NCBI GenBank assembly: GCA_021802745.1
Contig: JAJZRK010000155.1
Span: 1-7,448, forward strand
Source of the DNA: a bacterium
GTDB lineage: Bacteria > Gemmatimonadota > Gemmatimonadetes > Gemmatimonadales > Gemmatimonadaceae
Length of the DNA: 7,448 bases
Direction of reading: 5' to 3'
This document shows, in pieces, positions 1 through 6,111 of the stretch. Position numbers and translations under genes: made by a program. The stretch's first letter is position 1. Each line of letters starts with the position of its first letter. The notes beneath the pieces are model-generated. The model ran no database searches. It had not been told where the DNA came from and saw only the letters and a list, made by a program, of their open reading frames with translations.

Positions 1-88
1 TGGAGTGAGGGGAGAGGAATATGGGGGCCCCCTTCTCGAATAGGGTGCCGCCTTCTCCTCCCCCCTCACTCCACTCCTCTCCCCTCAC
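1..88 (-). repeat. Long inverted repeat after rodA, possible operon terminator (window edge)
   Basis: Bases 1-18 are the reverse complement of 56-73 at 17 of 18 positions. On the minus-strand RNA the odd pair is G-U, so an uninterrupted 18-bp stem with a 37-nt loop is possible. The loop holds the perfect palindrome GGGGGCCCCC (23-32). A second copy of the right arm (75-88, 14 bases) also matches 5-18 exactly, so two alternative stems compete. The minus strand of 56-123 is almost all purine. The position just downstream of rodA suits a transcription end, but any T-run would lie outside the window, so a terminator is only inferred. No gene is seen in 1-123. Confidence 0.5.
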
Positions 89-123
89 CAAGCCCCTGTA
101 CCCCTCCCCCTCTCCGCCCCTCT

Positions 124-1377
124 TCAGATCACCAGCATATCCGCCGGCCCGCGCCCCTCGCTCGATATCCGCCCCAGGATCCCCACCGACAGCCAGCACA
201 TCAGCATGAACGAGCCGCCGTAGCTGAAGAACGGGAGCGGAATGCCGGTGATCGGCATGAGGTTCAGCGTCATTCCCACATTCACCAGAATGTGCACGAA
301 CCAGGCGGAGCAGAGGCCGAAGGCGACGAGACTCGGGAACGGGTCGGGCGACCGGGCCGCGATGCGCACGCTGCGCAGCAGCAGAAACAGGAAGAGCGCC
401 AGCGCGATCGTCACGCCGAGGAAGCCCAGTTCCTCGCCGACGACGGGGAAGATGAAATCGGTGTGCTGCGCCGGCAGGAAGGCGAGGCGCTTCTGGCTGC
501 CGAGCGTGAACCCCTTCCCCAGCCAGCCGCCCGAGCCGATGGCCACTTGCGACTGGATGACATGATAGCCGGACGCCTGCGGATCGGTGCTCGGATCGAG
601 AAAAACCAGCAGGCGCTTCTGCTGGTACGGATTCAACCGGTCCCAGAGCACCGGCGCCACGACGCCGGTGACGACGTTGGCGAGCACCACCGCGACGCCC
701 TCCACCAGGTACGGCTTGTACCAGAGCACGAGGGCAATGAGGACGAGGAACCACGCCCCCCACAGACCGGTGCTGAAGGCAAGGATGAGACTCACCACCG
801 GGCTCGCCACGAGCACGAGCAGCTGCCACGACGCCCCGGCCCAGAAGAGCATGGCGAAGAAGATGCCGACGAAGACGATGCCCGTGCCGAGGTCGGGCTG
901 GCGCATGATCAGCACCCAGGGCACGAAGACGGCGAGGCCCGGCTGCCAGAGGTCCAGCAGCGATCGGGGCGCCTCGCGGCGCGCCGCGAGGATGCGCGCG
1001 AGCATCAGCACCACGGCGATTTTCGCAAGTTCCGACGGCTGCCCCAGGCGCACCCCGCCGATGGCAAGCCAGCTCTTGGTGCTCGCCGCCGTGCCGGCGC
1101 CGGCGCCGACGAAGAGGAGCAGGAAGAGCAGGAAGATCGAGACGGCATACGCCGGCACGGTCACCCAGTCGAGGAACCGCACGGACGCGCGGCTGACCGC
1201 ATACGCGGCGCTCACGCCGAGCATGAACCAGACGATCTGCTGGCGATACAGCGTGGCGACGGCGGTGGGCACGTCGGTCTGCCCGGCGCTGTAGACCATG
1301 GCAATGCCGAACACCGACAGCGCCATGGCGAGCGCCACGAGCGTCGGGTCGGCGATGCGGCGGCGCGGAACGCTCAA
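124..1377 (-). CDS. rodA: RodA, SEDS-family peptidoglycan glycosyltransferase
   Basis: RodA is the inner-membrane SEDS polymerase that joins lipid II into glycan strands during lateral wall growth and works as a pair with the class B transpeptidase PBP2, here encoded just upstream. The 417-residue protein is strongly hydrophobic with many membrane segments. SEDS signatures are visible: PSELAKIA (114-121), QPDLGTG (160-166), the long loop from NPYQQKR (249) through GYHVIQSQ and GSGG, HTDFIF (305-310), and the C-terminal block from NVGM (366) to FFSYGGS (383-389). Asp307 in HTDFIF should be the conserved putative catalytic aspartate. The TTG start overlaps the mrdA stop (TTGA) and follows a GGAGGG Shine-Dalgarno; the next in-frame Met is residue 18. 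It is longer than E. coli RodA (about 370), mostly through hydrophobic sequence at about 203-246. FtsW is the alternative, but the PBP2/mre context favours RodA. Confidence 0.96.
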   Translation of the reverse strand: MSVPRRRIADPTLVALAMALSVFGIAMVYSAGQTDVPTAVATLYRQQIVWFMLGVSAAYAVSRASVRFLDWVTVPAYAVSIFLLFLLLFVGAGAGTAASTKSWLAIGGVRLGQPSELAKIAVVLMLARILAARREAPRSLLDLWQPGLAVFVPWVLIMRQPDLGTGIVFVGIFFAMLFWAGASWQLLVLVASPVVSLILAFSTGLWGAWFLVLIALVLWYKPYLVEGVAVVLANVVTGVVAPVLWDRLNPYQQKRLLVFLDPSTDPQASGYHVIQSQVAIGSGGWLGKGFTLGSQKRLAFLPAQHTDFIFPVVGEELGFLGVTIALALFLFLLLRSVRIAARSPDPFPSLVAFGLCSAWFVHILVNVGMTLNLMPITGIPLPFFSYGGSFMLMCWLSVGILGRISSEGRGPADMLVI

Positions 1378-3152
1378 TCGCCCTCCGTGTTCAGCGCCTG
1401 CGTGGTCTGCACCTTGAGGTAGTGCTCGATGATCTTCGACGCGATGCGCGCCGCGCGCGTGCCGTGCCCGCCAAACTCGAGCATCACCGCGACCACGATC
1501 TTCGCGTCGTTCGCCGGCGCGAACCCCACGAACCAGGCGTGGTCATGCAGCGGATCGTGCGCGTTCTGCGCCGTCCCCGTCTTGCCGGCCAGCATGACGC
1601 CGCGAATCTGCGACGCCGCGGCGGTGCCGCGCTGCACGACCCCCGCCAGCGCCTTCTTCACGCCGTCGAGCTGCTCGGTGGACAGCTGGAACATGGTCTC
1701 CCGCGCGCTCGCCCCGCGCACGATGCGGGGCTGCGACGCCCTGCCATCGGTGGCCAGCGCGGTGTAGAACCGCGCCATGTTGATCACCGTCTGCGCATTC
1801 TCCCCCTGCCCGATGGCGAGGTTGAGCGACACGGCGTTGCTCCACCCGCGCGGCCCGAAGCGCCGGTTGTAGTACTCCGTGGCCGGCGCGGTCGGAAAGC
1901 TCGAACGCGTCTCCGAGGGGAGGTCAATGCCGGTGCGCTCACGCGCCCCCAGCTGGACGCCTCCGGCGACGAGCCGTGACAGCCCGATCTTGAGTCCGAG
2001 CTGGTAGAAGTAGACATCGCACGACAGCTCGATGGCTTGCGCGAGGTTCAGGTTGCCGTGGCCCTTCGCGTCCCAGCACTTGAACCGCCGGTTGCCGTAC
2101 TGGTAGCCGCCGGTGCACGCCACCGGCATGTGGTCGTCGAGCGTCACGATGCCCTGTTGAATGGCCATCACCGCCGTCGCCAGCTTCCAGGTGGAGCCCG
2201 GCGCGTACGCCCCCTTGATCGCCTTGTTGTACAGCGGCCGGCGAGTGTCCTCGTTCAGCGCCCGCCAATAGTCGGCGGGAATGCCGCCGATGAACCGATT
2301 GGGATCGAAGGTCGGGGCCGAGTGCAGCGCGAGCACCGCCCCGGTCTTGGGTTCCAGCGCCACGACGCCGCCGATGAGCGAATCGCCGAACAGCTCCACC
2401 ACATACTTCTGCAGGTCGAGGTCAATGTTCGTGTAGAGCGGCGGCGCCGCCTGCGGCAGCAGGTCCTGCCGCGCCCCCGCCTCTCGCACCACGCGGCCGC
2501 GCGCGTCCACCTCGACGAAGCGCGTCCCTTCGCGCCCCCGGAGCAAGTGCTCGTATTGCCGCTCGAGGCCGTCCTTTCCCACCTGCTGGCCGGCCTTGTA
2601 GCCGTTGAAAGCGGCGCTGGCGAGTTCCCCCTCGTTCACCTCGCCGGTGTACCCGACGAAGGCGGCCATCGCCGGCCCGTCGGGATAGTAGCGCTTCGGC
2701 GAACTCTGGATGATGAGCCCCGGAAACTCCACGCGGTGTTCCTCGAGCACCGACACCACGTCGAACGACGCGTCGGGAAAAATCACCGCGGGCCGGTTCG
2801 GCGCCCGGCGGAACCGGCGCACCGCCTGGTTCATCTGCTCCGGCGAGAGCGGGATCGTTCCCGACAGCCGCTTGAGCGCGGCCCGCAGCGAGTCCACGCC
2901 CGGCGCGAGCAGCGACACGGAGTAACCCGGGAGGTTCTCCGCGATGATCTGGCCGTTCCGGTCGTAGATGACGCCACGCGGCGCCGGCAGCGGCACCTCG
3001 CGCAGGCGATTCTCTTCCGACTGCAGCACGTACTGGGTATGTTGCAGCACCTGCGTGCGGAAGAACGAGCCGACGAGGAAGACGAACGCGAGAAAGAGCA
3101 CCGCGGAGGCGAGCCGCGCACGCCGCTGCATTTCGTTCGGGTGGAAGCTCAT
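1374..3152 (-). CDS. mrdA: Penicillin-binding protein 2 (class B, monofunctional DD-transpeptidase)
   Basis: PBP2 crosslinks new glycan strands in the elongasome and activates RodA. The 592-residue protein has a short cytoplasmic start, one membrane anchor (about 15-32), the PBP-dimer/pedestal region with the PRGVIYDRNGQ motif (58-68), and a C-terminal transpeptidase domain. All three active-site motifs are present: STWK (320-323, nucleophile Ser320), SCD (377-379) and KTGT (524-527). Cys346, Cys359, His365 and Cys378 have spacing like the Zn site reported for E. coli PBP2. The ATG at 3152 overlaps the mreD stop (ATGA). The open frame runs 54 codons further into mreD, but that part is low-complexity Gly/Arg/Ala sequence, whereas the chosen start gives MSFHPNEMQRR and then the anchor. 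The neighbouring mreD and rodA support PBP2 over FtsI (PBP3). Confidence 0.96.
   Translation of the reverse strand: MSFHPNEMQRRARLASAVLFLAFVFLVGSFFRTQVLQHTQYVLQSEENRLREVPLPAPRGVIYDRNGQIIAENLPGYSVSLLAPGVDSLRAALKRLSGTIPLSPEQMNQAVRRFRRAPNRPAVIFPDASFDVVSVLEEHRVEFPGLIIQSSPKRYYPDGPAMAAFVGYTGEVNEGELASAAFNGYKAGQQVGKDGLERQYEHLLRGREGTRFVEVDARGRVVREAGARQDLLPQAAPPLYTNIDLDLQKYVVELFGDSLIGGVVALEPKTGAVLALHSAPTFDPNRFIGGIPADYWRALNEDTRRPLYNKAIKGAYAPGSTWKLATAVMAIQQGIVTLDDHMPVACTGGYQYGNRRFKCWDAKGHGNLNLAQAIELSCDVYFYQLGLKIGLSRLVAGGVQLGARERTGIDLPSETRSSFPTAPATEYYNRRFGPRGWSNAVSLNLAIGQGENAQTVINMARFYTALATDGRASQPRIVRGASARETMFQLSTEQLDGVKKALAGVVQRGTAAASQIRGVMLAGKTGTAQNAHDPLHDHAWFVGFAPANDAKIVVAVMLEFGGHGTRAARIASKIIEHYLKVQTTQALNTEGD
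1381..1386 (-). promoter_or_regulatory. Shine-Dalgarno deciding the rodA TTG start
   Basis: The minus strand reads GGAGGG, then CGA, then TTG. This is the clearest ribosome-binding site in the operon. Its short distance (3-4 nt) to the TTG supports that codon over the first downstream ATG (codon 18). It lies inside the last codons of mrdA, consistent with translational coupling. Confidence 0.65.
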
Positions 3153-3637
3153 CCCCTTGGCGTCCCCATCAGCGGACGCGCCGCGAGGAAGACCAGCAGC
3201 CCCGCCGCCGCCGTTGCGGCCGCCGCCAGCGGCGACCAGAGCAGCGCCTGCGCAAGGAACTCGCTCCCGCCCAGCCGGTGTTCGGCCGCAAGGAAGATCA
3301 GGTCGGCCACCCACTTGCCCAGAAAGACGAAGACCGCGTTGAGCGCGAGATTGTCCGCGAAGAACGCCGCCTTCAGCGTGGACGCCGCGTAGGCGACAAG
3401 GCTGAACGCGAGGGCGCCGGCGCCGAAGGCGCTCGGGATGAGCGCGTCGGACGCGATGCCGATGGCGAATCCGACGAGCGTCGCCACCCCCGGGCGCGTC
3501 CGCACCGCGACGAGGAGGACGGCGATCGCGAGGAAATCAATGGACGCCCGCCAGTCGAGCACCGGGCGCAGCGTGTAGTGCAGCACGATGAGCGCCAGGA
3601 CCACCAGCGCGAACCAGAGCGCGCGGGCCGTGTTCAC
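3149..3637 (-). CDS. mreD: MreD, rod shape-determining membrane protein
   Basis: MreD is a small integral membrane partner of MreC in the elongasome. The 162-residue product begins VNTARALWFALVV and is mostly hydrophobic, with about five or six probable membrane segments (roughly 5-22, 33-46, 52-68, 72-90, 97-117, 130-153). The recognisable features are a conserved-looking RPGVATLVGFAIGIASDAL stretch (48-66), corresponding to the G-x-x-x-D region of MreD proteins, and a length equal to that of E. coli MreD as I recall it. The GTG start at 3637 overlaps the mreC TGA (GTGA), with a GAGG about 9 nt upstream. The frame stays open for another 106 codons inside mreC, but that sequence is Arg/Ala/Gly-rich shadow and was rejected. 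MreD diverges quickly, so identification rests on position between mreC and mrdA plus hydrophobicity. Confidence 0.9.
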   Translation of the reverse strand: MNTARALWFALVVLALIVLHYTLRPVLDWRASIDFLAIAVLLVAVRTRPGVATLVGFAIGIASDALIPSAFGAGALAFSLVAYAASTLKAAFFADNLALNAVFVFLGKWVADLIFLAAEHRLGGSEFLAQALLWSPLAAAATAAAGLLVFLAARPLMGTPRG

Positions 3638-4674
3638 GGCGCCGGCCTCGGCACGGGTGGTCGCACCGGCGGCTTCGTGGTCAACGGGGCCGCGCCCGCG
3701 GCGGGCGCCGCGGAGTCCGGGCGCGGCTGGAGCGCCTGCAGCGAGTCGAGCCGCTGCCGCTCGGCGGTGGCCAGCGAATCGGCGCGGCGCCGGGCCAGCG
3801 AATCGCCCGCCGTCACCACCATGCGGAGCGCGCTGTCTACTGCCTCCTGCCAGGCCGACGAGATCCCTTCCTTTGCGCGCCGCGGCTGCACCACCATCAC
3901 CGTCAGGGCGTCGGCGGGCCGCACGGCGGGGCGCAGCAGGTAGCTGCGCGCCCATCCCTCGGTCGTGCTGATTTCGCTGAGCACCGTGCCCACCGGAATG
4001 CCGCGCGGATAGACGCCGCCGAGGCCCGCGCTCACGATCAGGGTGCCCGGGCGCAGCGCGCTCCGGAACGCGACGCCGCGCAGCTCGAGCAGGAAGCGTG
4101 TTGCGCCCGCGCCGAGATGCGGATAGACGATGCCAAACACGGAGCCGTCCGCCGACACGGCACTCACGCGAAAATCGGGATGCGGCCAGACAATCGCCAC
4201 GCTCGACCGCGCGTCCACCCGCTCAATCATTCCCACCAGTCCGTCGGGCGCGATGACGGCGCTGAACGGTTCCACGCCCTCGTTGCGCCCGACCGAGAGT
4301 GTCATGGTGAAGTCGTCCCCAAGCCCGCGGCCATGCAGCGCTTCGGCGGGCACGAAGCCCCACTTGAGCGCCGCCCCCAGCCCGAGCAGGCGCCGCAGCC
4401 GCTCGTTCTCGGCCGCCACGACCTCGGCCTGCGTGGCCTGCAGGCGCACGCTGTCGGCAATCCGCACGGAGCCGTCGTAGGCGAGCACCGCGCGCCGCGA
4501 CACTTCGGCGCGCTCCTGCAGCAGCGCCAGCGGCACCACCACCGTGCCACGCAGGCCGCCGGCAATGGCCGATCGGATGGGCGCCGGCAGCACGAGCGCT
4601 GCGAACGACAGCAGCACGCAGGCGATGAGCATCGCCTGGTCCGCGCGGGAGGATGTGCGTGCCGGGCGCGGCAC
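3634..4674 (-). CDS. mreC: MreC, rod shape-determining periplasmic scaffold
   Basis: MreC is anchored in the inner membrane, and its periplasmic beta domain binds PBP2 and promotes its active state. The 346-residue protein shows a basic N-terminus, one membrane segment (about 15-31), a helical/coiled-coil stretch (about 52-98, with ENERLRRLLGL at 89-99) and the double beta-barrel domain (about 105-262), including GRNEGVEPFSAVIAPDGLVG (129-148) and AGLGGVYPRGIPVG (216-229). Residues 263-346 form a charged tail with recurring Asp-Ser pairs and a Pro-rich end (PPVRPPVPRPAP). The start is GTG, six bases after the mreB stop and in the same frame; no clear Shine-Dalgarno is visible, so re-initiation after mreB is likely. 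An ATG at codon 15 is the alternative, but it would remove the basic residues before the membrane segment. Confidence 0.94.
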   Translation of the reverse strand: MPRPARTSSRADQAMLIACVLLSFAALVLPAPIRSAIAGGLRGTVVVPLALLQERAEVSRRAVLAYDGSVRIADSVRLQATQAEVVAAENERLRRLLGLGAALKWGFVPAEALHGRGLGDDFTMTLSVGRNEGVEPFSAVIAPDGLVGMIERVDARSSVAIVWPHPDFRVSAVSADGSVFGIVYPHLGAGATRFLLELRGVAFRSALRPGTLIVSAGLGGVYPRGIPVGTVLSEISTTEGWARSYLLRPAVRPADALTVMVVQPRRAKEGISSAWQEAVDSALRMVVTAGDSLARRRADSLATAERQRLDSLQALQPRPDSAAPAAGAAPLTTKPPVRPPVPRPAP

Positions 4675-4680
4675 TGGGCG

Positions 4681-5724
4681 CTAGGTGGTGAGGACCGACC
4701 AGTACTTCTCTTCGTCGTCGAGAATCCGCCCGGTGCCGCGCACCACGCACGTCAGCGGATCCTCGTCAACGTGGATCGGGAGCCCCGTCTCCTGCGTCAG
4801 CAGCACGTCGAGGCCGCGGATCAGCGCCCCGCCGCCCGTCATCACGATGCCGCGGTCCACGATGTCGCTGGCGAGTTCCGGCGGCGTGATCTCGAGCGCG
4901 CGGCGTACCGCGTCCACGATCTGCTGGATGGGCTGCTGCATCGCGTCGCGGATCTCGGCGCTGTGCACGCGCACCGTCTTCGGGATGCCCGACACCAGGT
5001 CGCGCCCCTTCACCTCCATCTCGCGCTCCTCGCCCATCGGCGCCGCCGAGCCGATCTGGATCTTGATCATTTCCGCCGTCGGCTCGCCGATCAGCAGGTT
5101 GTACGACGAGCGCATGAACTGCACGATGCTCGTGTCCATCTCGTCGCCGCCCGTGCGGATGGACGTGTCGCTCACGATGCCGCTCAGCGCGATCACGGCG
5201 ATTTCCGTGGTGCCGCCGCCGATGTCAATCACCATGTTCCCGGTCGGCGTCTCCACCGGCAGGCCGACGCCGATGGCCGCCGCCATCGGCTCGGCCACCA
5301 TGAACACTTCCTTCGCGCCGGCGCCGAGCGCCGAGTCGCGCACCGCGCGCTTCTCCACCTCGGTGATGCCCGAGGGGACGCACACGATCACGCGCGGCTT
5401 CACGCGGAAGACGTGCTTCTCGATGATCAACTCGAGGAAGTAGCGCAGCATCTTCTCGGTCACGTCGAAGTCGGCAATCACGCCGTCCTTCATCGGGCGC
5501 ACCGCGATGATGCCCTCGGGCGTGCGGCCGAGCATGCGCTTCGCCTCGAGGCCCACGCCCTTGATCTTCTTCGTCTCGCGGTCCATCGCGACCACGGACG
5601 GCTCGTTGAGCACGATGCCTTCACCCTTGACGTAGACGAGCGTGTTCGCCGTGCCGAGGTCAACGGCGATGGCGTTCGCGGGAAACAGGGTTCCGGACTT
5701 GAAGAACGGGAAATTCCAGCGCAT
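4681..5724 (-). CDS. mreB: MreB, actin-like cytoskeletal protein
   Basis: MreB is an ATP-binding actin homologue that forms short membrane-bound filaments orienting lateral wall synthesis by RodA/PBP2. The 347 residues contain the actin-fold nucleotide motifs: phosphate-1 [15 protein letters not shown] (20-34), the connect/phosphate-2 region [14 protein letters not shown] (165-178) and the adenosine motif [12 protein letters not shown] (293-304). Other MreB hallmarks are NEPSVVA (40-46), AEPMAAAIG (144-152) and the GGDEMD block (192-197). The N-terminus [14 protein letters not shown] is short, aromatic and hydrophobic, resembling the membrane-targeting N-terminal helix of other MreBs (inference). 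Length equals that of E. coli MreB. The ATG has only a weak upstream GTGAG. It is the first gene of the mre/rod cluster and ends in TAG. Confidence 0.98.
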   Translation of the reverse strand: MRWNFPFFKSGTLFPANAIAVDLGTANTLVYVKGEGIVLNEPSVVAMDRETKKIKGVGLEAKRMLGRTPEGIIAVRPMKDGVIADFDVTEKMLRYFLELIIEKHVFRVKPRVIVCVPSGITEVEKRAVRDSALGAGAKEVFMVAEPMAAAIGVGLPVETPTGNMVIDIGGGTTEIAVIALSGIVSDTSIRTGGDEMDTSIVQFMRSSYNLLIGEPTAEMIKIQIGSAAPMGEEREMEVKGRDLVSGIPKTVRVHSAEIRDAMQQPIQQIVDAVRRALEITPPELASDIVDRGIVMTGGGALIRGLDVLLTQETGLPIHVDEDPLTCVVRGTGRILDDEEKYWSVLTT

Positions 5725-5735
5725 CGAAGCTCACG

Positions 5736-5757
5736 CGACCGCGGCGGCGCGCGGTCG
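5736..5757 (-). promoter_or_regulatory. Hairpin just upstream of the mreB ribosome-binding region
   Basis: CGACCGCG (5736-5743) and CGCGGTCG (5750-5757) are perfect reverse complements separated by 6 nt. On the minus-strand RNA this all-GC-rich 8-bp stem ends 11 nt before the mreB ATG, directly next to the only weak Shine-Dalgarno candidate (GTGAG). A role in translation or mRNA stability is inferred; chance is possible at this GC content. Confidence 0.35.
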
Positions 5758-5759
5758 GC

Positions 5760-5785
5760 TGAGGGCGGCATGTCTTGAGGGCGGC
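5760..5785 (-). repeat. Two direct copies of a 10-mer in the mreB leader
   Basis: The minus strand carries GCCGCCCTCA twice (5785-5776 and 5769-5760) separated by 6 nt, a 16-bp period. They lie between the proposed -10 element and the leader hairpin, where a regulator binding a tandem site could act. Function is unknown. Confidence 0.4.
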
Positions 5786-5796
5786 GGACGCGTGGA

Positions 5797-5825
5797 AAGT
5801 TAGGCGCCGCGTCAGGAGGCGACAA
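5797..5825 (-). promoter_or_regulatory. Possible weak promoter for mreB-mreC-mreD-mrdA-rodA
   Basis: On the minus strand, TTGTCG (5825-5820) and TAACTT (5802-5797) are separated by exactly 17 bp. The first matches 4 of 6 bases of a -35 box; the second matches only 3 of 6 of a -10 box (including the first two bases). The -35-like TTGTCG is a degenerate edge of the neighbouring 11-bp array. It would start transcription near 5790, giving a leader of about 65 nt. The match is weak, so this is a candidate only. Confidence 0.25.
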
Positions 5826-5827
5826 GT

Positions 5828-5893
5828 AGAGAGACAACAGAGAGACAACAGAGAGACAACAGAGAGACAACGGAGAGACAACAGAAAGACAAC
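5828..5893. repeat. Tandem array of six 11-bp units (AGAGAGACAAC), mreB side
   Basis: Six contiguous 11-bp units read on the plus strand: four exact AGAGAGACAAC copies (5828-5871), then GGAGAGACAAC (5872-5882) and AGAAAGACAAC (5883-5893). A degenerate partial unit (GACAAG) precedes them. The array is purine-rich on plus and has no spacers. It is the inverse of the array at 6057-6111. It lies upstream of mreB, beside the possible promoter. Confidence 0.95.
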
Positions 5894-6019
5894 AGAGCGT
5901 GTGTGTCCTACGGGGCGCGCCCCGGGTGGGGCGGCTCCCGGGCGGCGCACGTCCCCGGCAGGCGCACTGCAAGGCGCCCAAATCCAGCCGCCCCAGCACC
6001 CTGGAGGCAGGGGCCGGGG
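5894..6019. other. GC-rich intergenic DNA between the two arrays; no gene seen
   Basis: This is the core of the 387-bp gap between ald and mreB. No credible coding sequence, tRNA or promoter is seen on either strand. It contains a perfect 14-bp palindrome CGGGGCGCGCCCCG (5911-5924), a short GTGTGTGT run (5899-5906) and several C/G blocks that could fold. Open frames crossing it also run through the arrays and through genes on the other strand, and were judged accidental. Confidence 0.6.
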
Positions 6020-6055
6020 AAAAACGGAGGGCCCGGAACCCAGCCCCGGACCCTC
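6020..6055 (-). terminator. Rho-independent terminator of ald
   Basis: On the minus-strand RNA, GAGGGUCCGG (6055-6046) pairs fully with CCGGGCCCUC (6036-6027), ten pairs including one G-U, around a 9-nt loop. A CG and a run of five U (6024-6020) follow. It starts about 56 nt after the ald stop codon and before mreB in the same direction, so it should end the ald transcript and separate it from the mre/rod operon. The U-run is short, so some read-through is possible. Confidence 0.8.
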
Positions 6056-6056
6056 T

Positions 6057-6111
6057 GTTGTCTCTCTGTTGTTTCTCTGTTGTCTCTCTGTTGTCTCTCT
6101 GTTGTTTCTCT
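6057..6111. repeat. Inverted array of five 11-bp units (GTTGTCTCTCT), abutting the ald stop
   Basis: Five contiguous 11-bp units on plus: GTTGTCTCTCT at 6057, 6079 and 6090, and GTTGTTTCTCT at 6068 and 6101. This is the reverse complement of the unit at 5828-5893. The last unit ends at 6111, immediately next to the ald stop codon (6112-6114), so the array is the first part of the ald 3' untranslated region. The terminator's upstream arm begins one base after its other end. Confidence 0.95.

Noticed and set aside
3153..3314. Upstream extension of the PBP2 frame by 54 codons
   Set aside because: It would overlap mreD deeply, is low-complexity Gly/Arg/Ala, and would put extra sequence before a normal membrane anchor. 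The ATGA junction at 3149-3152 is more typical.
2037..3392. 451-codon plus-strand open frame opposite mrdA, and a similar 376-codon one at 292-1422 opposite rodA
   Set aside because: Both are compositional shadows of high-GC genes on the other strand, with low-complexity Arg/His/Glu-rich translations.
3638..3955. Upstream extension of the MreD frame by 106 codons
   Set aside because: Arg/Ala/Gly-rich shadow of mreC; the GTG at 3637 gives a normal 162-residue MreD with an immediate membrane segment.
4117..5778. 553-codon open frame on the plus strand opposite mreB and mreC
   Set aside because: It is antisense to two certain genes, rich in His/Arg/Asp/Ala as expected from the complement of GC-rich codons, and shows no recognisable motif.
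5828..6111. CRISPR array
   Set aside because: The 11-bp units are contiguous with no spacers, the two arrays are inverted, and there are no cas genes.
5828..6111. Transcription attenuator formed by pairing of the two arrays
   Set aside because: The mreB-side array is transcribed after the terminator, so it cannot influence the termination decision in the nascent RNA.
5828..6111. Insertion sequence or MITE with the arrays as terminal inverted repeats
   Set aside because: No transposase and no convincing target-site duplication at the outer edges. A repeat element remains possible, but this label is not supported.
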